A DNA stretch of 64,000 nt, from positions 3,979,596 through 4,043,595 of the forward strand of contig CM046332.1 in the NCBI GenBank assembly GCA_025403435.1, written 5' to 3'. The position numbers were made by a program, and so were the translations under genes. Positions 1 to 9,822 of this stretch are shown here, piece after piece. The stretch's first letter is position 1, and every line of letters begins with the position of its first letter. This DNA comes from Artocarpus heterophyllus. Lineage: Eukaryota > Streptophyta > Magnoliopsida > Rosales > Moraceae. Below the pieces are notes generated by a model. The model worked only from the letters and a program-made list of their open reading frames with translations. It searched no databases and was not told the origin of the DNA.

Positions 1-295
1 CTGCAAAATAAAGAAAATTAAAAACAAAAATAAATATTAACAAAAATATAAACAAGATCCAATAGTACAACCTTCCTTTAAGAAAAGGAAAAATAAAAAG
101 GTGCAAAAAAATAAGAAGTTAGAAGTTTAATTAGATAGTTAGAAAGTTAGAAGTCTTGGAAATATAATAGTTAGCTAAATGCTAGAAAGAAAAATAAAGG
201 AAAGAAATATAAAGTAAATAAAAATAATAATAAGTTCTATTATCCAGCCATATATGTAATATACTAATATATTGTCCTTATGTCTACTTGTTTCT
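1..295 (-). other. AT-rich leader of a gypsy-like element
   Basis: There is no open frame of note. Read on the minus strand, this stretch follows a degenerate primer binding site and is T-rich, as in the 5' leaders of plant gypsy elements of the Athila/Tat type. The assignment rests on position and composition only; the coding region would lie to the left of the window. Confidence 0.4.
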
Positions 296-313
296 CAACA
301 ACGGCGCTAAAAA
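296..313 (-). other. Degenerate primer binding site, GGCGCC type
   Basis: On the minus strand the bases read TTTTTAGCGCCGTTG. This resembles the TTTTTGGCGCCGTTGCC motif that commonly follows the 5' LTR of plant gypsy elements. It is followed on that strand by a T-rich leader and preceded by LTR-like sequence, which fixes the polarity. Confidence 0.5.
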
Positions 314-1990
314 CTTGTTTGGGTAATAAAATGTAAGTCCTATATAATAAAATTCGGTGAATCTGAGGTCGATCCCATAGGAAAAATGTATTGTAAAGGT
401 CGAATATATCAGTTATATTATTTTTATTTGTTAGTTAAAGAATTTGAGGATTAAAATTAATTTATTTACAATTTATTTATAATATTTACACATTTTTTAC
501 TTTTTCTATTTTTAGATTTTTTATGATTTTTGGAACTTTAACAACAAGGAATGTGACTTTAATCATAATGGTAAACAGAACTTTAATATGTGCAATTAAA
601 TAGAAGATGAAACTTGAACAATAAGTGCAATTTTAACTTATAAAAAACAATAATTGTAACAATGCTGAGGACAAAAGGTTCTATCATGGTAACTAACTTT
701 AATATGTTATAGTTTTTTGAAAATTATTATTAAAATGGCTTAAGCATGTAATATGCCAACTTTTGTCTACAATAAATCAAGAGTTACTAAGCATGTAATA
801 CGTCAACTTATGTTTATAATGCATAAAAAACTCATTTTTAACAAATAAATATGATTTCAAATTAACTAACTAAAATTACCAATAAAAATTACAGTTCAAC
901 ATTTATGTGTCATCCCCTCTCTATAAATAATAAAGTGTTCCTAAGCATTACCTGTATCATCTTATGTCTACAATGAATCTAAACTTAATTTTGCAAGAAT
1001 TTAGTTAAGTAAACTAGAAAAATCATAAGTTTTCTAACAATGATTGACATTATAACTACTTAGAAAATATTAAAAAACTTAAAATATTTACCTTAATTTT
1101 GCCAAAATTTCCCCTCTTTCCTCAACTAAAGGGAAATTTAGAAAAATGTAGCAAAAGTAAAAGCACACTTAATATTAAACATGACTAAAAATTACAACAT
1201 AAACTTAAAACTATTTTACAAAAATTAAAATTTGAAACTTATAAAAGAAAACTAAAACTTAGAATTACATTTCTATGAAAGGGGAAGAATTTCTGACAAG
1301 GAGAAGGCGTGAAGAATACATGCCATGGGGAGGGTATTTTAGTTGAAGGAAATCTATTATTTGCACAATTTTTTACATTATTTATTTATTTTTATTATTT
1401 ATTATTTTAATTGGATAATTTTTGATGCAAAATTATTAGAATGGAAAAATCAGAGATTTAGGATTTTCTAAAATATTTATTTTATACCAGCCCATGTTTT
1501 TAAATTTGATTTAATTAATTTAGAATTTTGTTTGATTTTTTCTTCTTTTTTTTCATGCTTGAAACTGCTCTTGAAGCTACTGATTTTATCTTCAAATCTG
1601 ATGCAGCGCTACCACAGGAAGAAGAAACAGACATATTACAGACTATCGGATGCATAGGTTTCTCAAGACGACGAGATCGTGCTATTTAGAAACACAAAAG
1701 TCAATTGGGACCAAAAGGCTTAATATAGGCCATTGAATTGGTTGCGGTACACTGATCTAATGGATGGAAAGCTAAGCTCATGTGAAACACGCTGCATGGC
1801 ATTCACGGCTGTTTTCTAACATTGGCAGTGACACGCGTGTGGCCAGGATCACTTGGGTAGTTTGATCAGGCAATCTGGGTGGTGCCACATGGTATTTCTT
1901 CTGTTTTTTATTTTATTTTTAGTTTATTATCCATTTGAGTTTTGGTTTAGTCGATTTTCATGTCGCTTTGCTCCGTTTTTCTTGCAGATT
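314..1990 (-). repeat. Gypsy-like LTR fragment A
   Basis: This non-coding block is homologous, in the same orientation, to the block at 3607-4466 plus 13504-14260. It is also homologous, inverted, to 1991-3606. Blocks shared with the other copies include the GAGGTCGATCC motif near 370-390 and the TAACATTGGCAGTG.CACGCGTG block near 1820. It lacks the TGATGAGA terminus found at 14260 and ends abruptly near 1990 against an inverted partial copy. I read it as a 5' LTR on the minus strand whose start has been lost. Confidence 0.6.
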
Positions 1991-2638
1991 ATTCGAAGAC
2001 AGGTAATGACATTGTAAATGTTTAATCATAATTTTTATTAGTAATTTTAGTTAGTTAATTTTGAAAACATATTTATTTATTAAAAATGAGTTTTTAATGC
2101 ATTATAGATATGAATTTGTACATTAAATACTTGGTAACTCTTAATTTATCGAAGACAAAAGATGACATATTACATGCTTAAACTATTTTAATAAATAATT
2201 TTAGAAAAACTAAAACATGTTTTAGTTAATTGCTATGCTATAATAGAACTTTTAATCCTCAGCATTGTTATAATTTTTGTTTCTTATAAGATAAAATTGT
2301 ACTTATTGTTAAAGTTTTATCTTCAATTTACATGCACATGTTAAAGTTCCCTTTACCATACCAACAATAGTCACATTTATTGTTGTTGAAGTTCTAAAAA
2401 TCATAAGAAAATCTAAAAATGGAAAAAGTAAAAGAATGTTTAAATACTATAAATAAATTGCAAATAATTAACTTTAATCCTCAAAATTTTCAACAAATAA
2501 ATAAATAAAAATAATATAACTGATACATTGGACCTTTGTAATATATTTTTTTTGTAGGATCGACCTCGGATTCATTGAGTTTTACTACTTGGACAACCTT
2601 ATACTTGAGGTTATATCAAGCTTGCCCTTTTAGACCCG
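1991..2638 (+). repeat. Gypsy-like LTR fragment B (inverted)
   Basis: This is a partial LTR copy in the opposite orientation to fragment A. It matches the reverse complement of about 330-890, including GGATCGACCTCGGATTCATTGAG near 2560-2580, and carries only the PBS-proximal half of the LTR. Both edges are abrupt, with no duplication visible, so it looks like a product of rearrangement rather than clean insertion. Confidence 0.55.
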
Positions 2639-3606
2639 AATTCTAAGTATTAATTTTTGTTTTCTAAGTTTCTAGTTTTAATTTTTGCAAAATAGTTTTA
2701 AGGTTATGTTGTTGTAATTTTTAGTCATGTTTAATATGTGTTTTTACTTTAGTTATGTTTTCTAAATTTCCTTTTAGTTGAGGAAAGAGGGAGAAATTCT
2801 AATAAAATTAAGGTAAATATTTTTAGTTTTCCAATGTTTTTTAAGTAGTTATAATGCCAAAATAATTTTTAGAAAACTTATGATTTTCTAGTTTTTTTAG
2901 CTAAAATTCTCGCAAAATAAAGTTTTGATTCATCGTAGACATAGGCTGGTATGAGTAATGCTTGGGAACACATTAATTATTAGTAGACAGGGAATGGCAT
3001 GGTAAATGTATAACTGTAATTTTTGTTTGTAATTTAAGTTAGTTAATTTTGAAATCATATTTATTTGTTAAACAATGAGTTTTTAATGCATTGTAGACAT
3101 GAATTGGCCCTTTAAATGCTTAATAACTCTTGATGTACTGTTGACAAAAAATGACAACCATTTTAGTAAATAATTTCAGAAAAGCTAAAATATATTTAAG
3201 TTAATTGTCATAATAAAACCTTCAATGCTCAGCATTGTTACAATTGTTACTTCTTCTAAGTTAAAATTGCACTTATTATTAAATTTTTATGTTCTATTTA
3301 ATTACACATATTAAAGTTCCATTTACCATTCCCATTTAAGTCACATTTCTTGTTGTTAAAATTTCAAAAATCATAAAAAAATCTAAAAATGGAAGAAGTA
3401 AAAAATGAGTAAATATTGTAAATAAATTAACTTTAATCCTGAAATTCTTTAACCAATAAATAAAAATAATATAACTGATATATTGAACCTTTGTAATACC
3501 TTTTCCTTGTAAGATCGACCTCGAATTCATTGAGTTTTATTACTTGGACAACCTTATACTTGAGGTTATATCGGACTCACACTTTTAGATCCAAACAAGT
3601 TTTTGG
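2639..3606 (+). repeat. Gypsy-like LTR fragment C (inverted)
   Basis: This is the reverse-complement counterpart of about 305-1260. It runs into CCAAACAAGTTTTTGG, the start of the PBS zone, at its right end. It is followed immediately by fragment D in the other orientation, so 2639-3606 and 3607-3985 form the two arms of a palindrome. No coding potential is visible; an open frame on the minus strand at 3336-3530 is incidental. Confidence 0.55.
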
Positions 3607-4466
3607 ACTTGCCATGCTATATCTTGTCTACGAATAGTCAAAGTGTTCCTAAGTATTACCTGTGCCTGTCTATGTTTACAATGAATCAAAACTTAATTTT
3701 GTAAGAATTTTATCTAAGTAAACCAGAAAATCATAAGTTTTCTAAAATGATTTTAACATTATAATTGGTTGGAAAACATTGAAAAACAAAAATATTTATC
3801 TTAAATTTTGCCAGAATTTCCCCCTCTCTCCTTAACTAAAAGAAAATTTAGAAAAACATAAATAAAGTAAAAAAAATCACCTAATATTAAACATGACTAA
3901 ACATTACAACAACATAAACTTAAATTTATTTTACAAAAATTAAAACTATAATCTAAGAAAACAAAAACTAAAACTTGGAACTACATTTGTACGAGAGGGG
4001 AAAATTTTCTCACAAGGAGTAGGGGTGAAGAATGCATATCATAAGGGGTATTTATAGTAGAAGGAAATCTACTTTTTACATGATTTTTTTTACATTTTTT
4101 ATTTAATTTTTTTATTTTTATTATTTTATTCAGATAATTTTTTCATTCAAAATGGCTTGGATGGAAAAAATGAGAGATTTGGGATTTTTTGAAATATTTA
4201 TTTTGTAGCGAACCATGTTTCTAAATCTAATTCAAATCATTTATATTTTTGTTCATTTTTTTTAAAATTTTTTCTTCTTTTTTTTTTTCAGGCCTAAAAC
4301 TGCTATTGAGGCTACTTATTTTATCTTCCAATCTGGTGGACTATTGCACATGGGAAGAAGAAACTGACACATTATAGACTGTTGGATGCGCGTTCCTCTA
4401 AGATGATGAGATCTTGTGGTTTAGAAACATGGAAGTCAACTAGGCTCAATTTAGACCGTTGAATTG
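3607..4466 (-). repeat. Gypsy-like LTR fragment D, left part
   Basis: This is LTR sequence homologous to about 925-1740. It is interrupted at 4466 by copia element 1 and resumes at 13504. In uninterrupted copy A the junction reads straight through (CCATTGAATTGG at about 1731), which confirms the insertion point. The PBS-proximal third of the LTR is missing at the left edge. Confidence 0.6.
4461..4466. repeat. Target-site duplication of copia 1, left copy
   Basis: GAATTG immediately precedes the LTR, and the same six bases follow the other LTR at 13504-13509. Copia elements normally make 5-bp duplications; the sixth base may be coincidence. Confidence 0.8.
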
Positions 4467-5892
4467 TGTTGGAAAAAGAGTGCGCAGCGGAACTTTAAAA
4501 ATTTTATATCAGAGTAATTTCTAAAACACAAGTTTGACATGCTATATGTATAAATTAACTAGATCTTACAAACCTTTGTGTGCCGAATATCTTACTAACC
4601 AGATCTTTCCAAAACACAAGTTTATCCTGATCTAATTTATCTAAAATTAAATCAACCGATAAACAGACAAGAATTATCCGATCCTAATAATTCAACAAGT
4701 TTATCTTGAATAAATTTATTACAAAATTAATTCAACTGCTAAAAAGACATGAATTATTTAATTCTTTCAAATTTTAACCAATCTGATAAATCCAACATAA
4801 GTCACCAATTATTGGAAGAGCACGCTATGTTGTTACAGGATGTTGTGAGCAAGCAAAGGGGATCAAATGGACCTATATAGTTCAAGCTCCCGATAATTAT
4901 GAAACTTAATATCCCAGATATACAATTCATAATTATCAACTCCAACGCTACTCCACTAAAAGTTTAGAGCTGCACTCTCGAACTACATAGAATTACGAAG
5001 CTCGTATAACTAAGTCTCCATGACATATCATAGTGTATCGTATCCCCATATGATAGTCCATAATCAGCTTAAGGACAAGTTTTGTCTTACCTTCCCGATT
5101 ATTTTAATCTTACATTCCATTATCTCACCATTAGAAAACTTACCATCCATAGACAGTATACCTTTCGGTTACACCTATGTATCCAAATGGTTGAGCGCTC
5201 CAGTTTTCCAATTACAGGATAACGCATATAAGAGGATATCATTACTCCTAAAGAGGAGCTATGGATTCCATATCTATGAATAACAAGTCTATGCCATCAA
5301 GAGTCATGCCTCCAATGTACCGGCATGCATACCATTATTAAGATGTGGGTGTCACCCTTTAGTACATCAAAAGATACAAGTCAAGACAACGGGCCCACTA
5401 TTCATCTTAGGATTAAGATACAACACAAATGTTTGTCTAATGTAAATCGATTTGCTGAGACAGAATTATTAATCCAAATCAATTCATTTTATGTCCCGAT
5501 CCAACACATCGTCACCTATTACAACGTGCCAATGTTTCTATTCACGGAGTCCACCTCTGATGGTCAAGACAAACCATCTCCCTAAAGGGATATAGACAAC
5601 ATAACAATCTTTGCATGAATAAAGCGCCCAATTTTATTCCCTTGATTGTGGATCGTATGATATAGACCATCACCTTAAGAATCGTGTCTTCCGCATAATC
5701 CGTCCATCATATGCCCAATTCTTAAGGTTTAGATCGACAGTCTCAGACTATTGTTTGCTTAACATACATTCAACAAATATGATTGTAAAGAGGACAAGCC
5801 TTGGTATATAAATAATTAATAAATTCTTTATTGATAAGAATGTCTCCAAAAACTTATTACATTTTTACTCCTTAGGGCATACATGTCTAACA
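4467..5892 (-). repeat. 3' LTR of copia 1 (internally deleted)
   Basis: On the plus strand it begins TGTTGG and ends CTAACA; on the element strand it is TGTTAG...CCAACA. It is about 600 bp shorter than its partner because bases equivalent to about 11597-12232 are missing. About 30 bp of filler at the junction (near 4587-4615) resembles nearby LTR sequence. The deletion removed the GC-rich motif array. Confidence 0.93.
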
Positions 5893-5903
5893 ATCTCCCA
5901 CTT
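5893..5903 (-). other. Polypurine tract of copia 1
   Basis: On the minus strand AAGTGGGAGAT abuts the 3' LTR start TGTTAG. The same sequence stands beside the corresponding LTRs at 38047 and 62720. Confidence 0.8.
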
Positions 5904-5906
5904 GCA

Positions 5907-6497
5907 CTAAGTGAGTAAATATGACAAATCTCGCATCCCCATAGCATCCACATGCCTCTCGAAGACTCTCCCAATAAGTGTCTTCATAAATGTATTAGCT
6001 AAATTGTCCTCTGACGCAATCTTGCGCACCGTGACATGCTTGCCCTCGACGAAGTCCTTTATCACATGATACTTCCGATCAATATGCTTACTCTTCTTGT
6101 GAAATCTTGGTTCCTTAGCATTAGCTACCGCCACACTATTATCACAGTACAATGATACCGCCTTATCCATACCAGGAATATCCTCAAGATCCCCAAGAAA
6201 CTTGATGAGCCACACTGCTTCTTTCGAAGCATCACTATCTACCACATACTTGGCCTCCATCGTTGAATCCAAAGTGCAATCTTACTTAGCACTTCTCCAA
6301 CTAATGGCACAGCCACCCAGAGTAAACACAAAACCCAATGTCAATTTTCTAGAATCCAGATAGGATTGAAAATCCGAATCAGTATATCCTAGAGGAGTCA
6401 GGTCCTCACCCGAATATACAAGCATATACCCTCGAGTCCTTCTTAGGTACTTGAAAATATGCTTTACCGCAACCCAATGGTTTGGTCCTGGATCCAC
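5907..6497 (-). pseudogene. Copia RNase H, element 1
   Basis: This is the C-terminal RNase H of the copia polyprotein, which removes RNA from the RNA:DNA hybrid during reverse transcription. Motifs seen are GYTDSDF, SWRSAK, MEAKY, LYCDN and SKHIDRKYH, in the usual order. A stop codon (TAA, in SAK*DCT, at 6282-6284) splits it, and the same stop is present in copia 2. The downstream half runs from 6272 to the natural stop at 5907, fifteen bases from the LTR. The fragment stays in the same phase as the upstream RT fragments, so substitutions rather than indels broke it. Confidence 0.92.
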
Positions 6498-6503
6498 CTG
6501 AAA

Positions 6504-7712
6504 TCAACTTACAATCCCGACCGTATAGCTAATATCCAGTCGTGTGCAAGGGATGGCATACATGAGGCTACCCACTACCGAAGCATAAGGCACATTCTTC
6601 ATGTATTCTCTTTCTTCATAAGACTTTGGAGAGTCTTTCTTAGAAAGAGTAATTCCAGACCTAGATAGTTGCCCACCTTTCTTGGAATCATGCATTGCAA
6701 ACCTCTTGAGAATTTTATCTATGTACCTGGCCTGGGACAAAGCTATCATTTTTTTCTTCCTATCCTGAAAGATCTAGATACCGAGAACAAAATTAGCTTC
6801 ACCCAAGTCCTTTATGTCAAACTGCTTGGTCAACCATAATTTGATCGATGACAATTCCCCAATGTCATTACCAATTAACAAAATGTCATCTACATAGAGT
6901 AGTAGAAAAACCACCTTCCCATCCTTAATGTGTTTGTAAACACATGGTTCATCCACATTTTGTGAGAACCCATAAGTCTTGATCACTTGATCAAATCTTA
7001 TGTTCCAAGAACGAGAAGCCTGTTTAAGTCCATAAATTGACTTTAGCAGCTTACAAACCTTACCTTCTTGACTCATGAACTTGAACCCATCTGGTTGTTC
7101 CATATAAATGGACTCATCAAGATAGCCATTCAAAATAGTTATCTTGACATCCATCTGTCAAATCTCGTAGTCGAGAGTGGCAGCTATGGACAAGAGAATC
7201 CGGATGGACTTAAGCATGGCTACAGGTGAAAAGGTTTCCTCATAATCGATTCCTTCCTTTCGCATATAACCCTTAGCTACCAGTCTAGCCTTAAAGGTTT
7301 CGACCTTTCCATCCACTCCTCTTTTCCTCTTGTAGATCCACTTACACCCTATGGGTTTTACCCCTTCGGGAAGATCCACAAGCTCCCAGGCCTGATTAGT
7401 CTCCATAGACTTCATCTCTGTGTTCATGGTCTCTGTCCAGAGTTTTGAATCAACATCCTCCATAGCTTCTACGTAAGTATAAGGATCCCTGTCATGTTCA
7501 TCCGGTTCAGCCAAGAAGACCTCCCCATTGAACATATACCTCTCAGGTTGACGCCCGATCCTCCCACTACCCCGAAGCCCCTGAGGTTGTTGTTCAGGTT
7601 TGTTTGGTTTTTCTACACTGATCGGAGCGGTTTCATTCGAAACCTCCAGAGTGATCGGATCACTCCTTAACTCCTCAAGCACCACTTTGCTTCGAGGTTT
7701 AAAGTTGTTCAT
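6504..7712 (-). pseudogene. Copia reverse transcriptase, element 1
   Basis: This is the RNA-dependent DNA polymerase that copies the element RNA. From the N-terminal side: [26 protein letters not shown], then QMDV, SIYGLKQASRSW and the catalytic YVDDILLIGND (about 6864-6896), with both active-site aspartates kept. Two in-frame stops split it: TGA in YEI*QMDV at 7158-7160 and TAG in LGI*IFQ at 6774-6776. A third (TGA, VS*FQ) ends the fragment at 6504. The first two recur exactly in copia 2; the third does not, as copia 2 has an arginine codon there. Confidence 0.94.
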
Positions 7713-7737
7713 GTAACTCTAATCAAGGAAAGTTGCA

Positions 7738-8634
7738 TTAGTTGAACCCTTTAGTCCCTTTTGGATATCCTACAAACACGCAAACTTTCGAACGTGCTTC
7801 CAACTTATTCAAATCCTTAAACATGACATGAGCCGGACATCCCCATATGTGAATATGGTTTAATGATGTCTTCCTACTTGTCCACAACTCGTGAGGAGTT
7901 TTAGGGACCGATTTTGAAGGCACATTGTTCAAAAGATAACATGCTGTTTGTAGTGCATATCCCCAAAAGGAAAAAGGCAATGATGAATAACTCATCATGG
8001 ACCTAATCATGTCCAACAAAGTCATATTTCTTCTCTCCGCTATGCCATTCAGTTGCGGAGTACCGGACGCAGTCAAATGGGATAAAATCCTATTCTCTAA
8101 CAAGTGTTCTAAGAACTCATCAGAAAGGTATTCCCCACCTCGATTTGATCGAAGTGCCTTTATGGGTCTACCAAATTGCTTTTCCACTTCAGCCTGAAAC
8201 TCTCTGAACTTGTCAAAAGTTTCAGTTTTGTGGTGCATTAGGTACACATACCCATATCTTGAGTAATCGTCAATAAAAGTGACGAAGTACTCATACCCTC
8301 CTCGTGCTCGAATGTTCATGGGTCCGCAAACATCACTATGCACAAGTTCTAGAACCCTTTCGGCCCTATTGCCCTTAGACCCGAATGGTCTTTTGGTCAT
8401 TTTACCCTCCAAACAAGATTCACATTAAGGTATAGATTCCACCTTTAAGTGACTTAAATGTTCATCCCTTACCAACCTTTGAATCCTATTCAGGTTAATA
8501 TGACCAAGGCGCAAATGCCAAAGATAAGTCTTATTAGAGTGAGAAGTTTTAAGTCTTTTAGAGTTATTATCATTCATCTCAGCATTAAGCAATAAGTCCA
8601 TCTTAGGTTTGATAAAATATAGATTATTTTGCAT
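7738..8634 (-). pseudogene. Copia GAG-pre-integrase and integrase, element 1
   Basis: Integrase joins the cDNA to chromosomal DNA. The pre-integrase zinc region shows WHLRLGH near 8500-8520, followed by the core with [15 protein letters not shown] and AERRN. The second catalytic Asp of the D,D,E triad is Asn here (SNRGGEY), whereas copia 2 keeps Asp (FDRGGEY), so this copy would be inactive even without its breaks. A TAA stop (IP*CESC) at 8425-8427 is shared with copia 2. A 38-bp deletion just below 7740, relative to copia 2, shifts the frame and removes the segment after the conserved VGYP-GTKG motif. Confidence 0.93.
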
Positions 8635-9822
8635 CTATCCAAAACAGATAAAAGATTTGTTTTTACAAATCACCACTTTATCATTAAAAGAAACCAAGCA
8701 GGAGTCTTTAAATAAACAAGCTACAGAAATTAAATTCCTTTTAAATTTAGGAACATAAAAACAATCTTGCAAAAATAAATTCCTATAATTATCAAAATAA
8801 AGATGGACGTCTCTCACTGCTTCCGCTGAGACCAAGGATCCATCGCTCATCCGAAGCATGAAGTCTTCATGCAGCAGACTTGTCGTTTCTTTGAACCCCT
8901 GTAGAGAAACACAAACATGATTAGTTGCACCGGAATCTATGACCCATATATCATTGGATTCCTCAACCAAACAAGTTTCTAAATATAGAAGATCACACTT
9001 ACCTCCTTTGGAAAGGAAGTCCTTACAATGCTTCTTGATATGCCCGACCTTCCCACAGAAGAAGCACTTAAGCTTCTTTGGGTTCTTCTTCTTCTTCTTC
9101 TTGCTCTTGGTAGTAGCTAGAATAGAAGACTTCCCGTTCTTGGCCTGTTGCTTCTTTCCATTCCTAGAGTTAGGATTGGAACTAGAAGCAGCCACTATAT
9201 TGGCCTCACCACCCGTAGGAGACTCCTTGATTAGTAGTTCAAACTCTTCTAACTGTTTCATCAATTCCGTCAAGGTCATATCCCATCTATTGCTTAAATT
9301 AAAAGTAGCCCTAAAAGGAATAAATTCCTTAGACAGAGTCTCAAAGACCATAGTCATCTGAGTTTCAGTATCGATGTCGGCTCCATTGGTTTGAGCCTCA
9401 GCGAGGTAACCCATGACCAACATCATGTGCTCCTTTACAGATGTCCTCGGCCTCTGTCTATAGTTTAAGAGTTTCCGATGCGCCCCTTGCCACTTTGTTA
9501 TGGCTTGGCCTCCAAAAATATCCTCAAGATTATCCAAGATCTACTTCGCAGTCTCATAATCCTGATGTTGAGCCTGTAGCACGTTATTCATGCTAGCCAT
9601 AATATAGCAGTGGGCCTGATCATTAGCATCTTTCCAGCGATCATATGCTTGGAATTGCTCATTACTTGAGTCTCCCGTAGGCTTAGGAGGACAAGAGGTT
9701 GTCAGTACATATTTCAGTTTCTCAAAGGACAAGACGATATCCAGGTTCCGTTTCCAATCATTATAGTTCTCACCGGTTAATAGGTTTTTCTCAAGTATCG
9801 ATGATAAAGCGTTTTTAGACAT
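8635..9822 (-). pseudogene. Copia Gag and protease, element 1
   Basis: Gag packages element RNA into virus-like particles and the aspartic protease cleaves the polyprotein. The frame starts at ATG 9822 (MSKNALSS). It contains the Gag helical region, a lysine run, a CCHC zinc knuckle (CFFCGKVGHIKKHC, 9025-9066) and the protease active site DSGATNHV (8914-8937). A TAG stop at 9541-9543 (AK*ILDN) interrupts Gag and is present at the identical place in copia 2. A second TAG at 8635-8637 is private to this copy, since copia 2 has TGG. The reading phase is unbroken from 9822 to 8635. Confidence 0.93.

Noticed and set aside
5325..5585. 86-codon plus-strand frame downstream of the LTR antisense frame
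   Set aside because: It is open only in one full-length copy; the other LTRs have stops or shorter fragments at this position.
8939..9361. 140-codon open frame on the plus strand
   Set aside because: It is antisense to the copia Gag-protease region, and its phenylalanine run is the complement of the Gag lysine run. The parallel frame at 41196-41552 arises in the same way.
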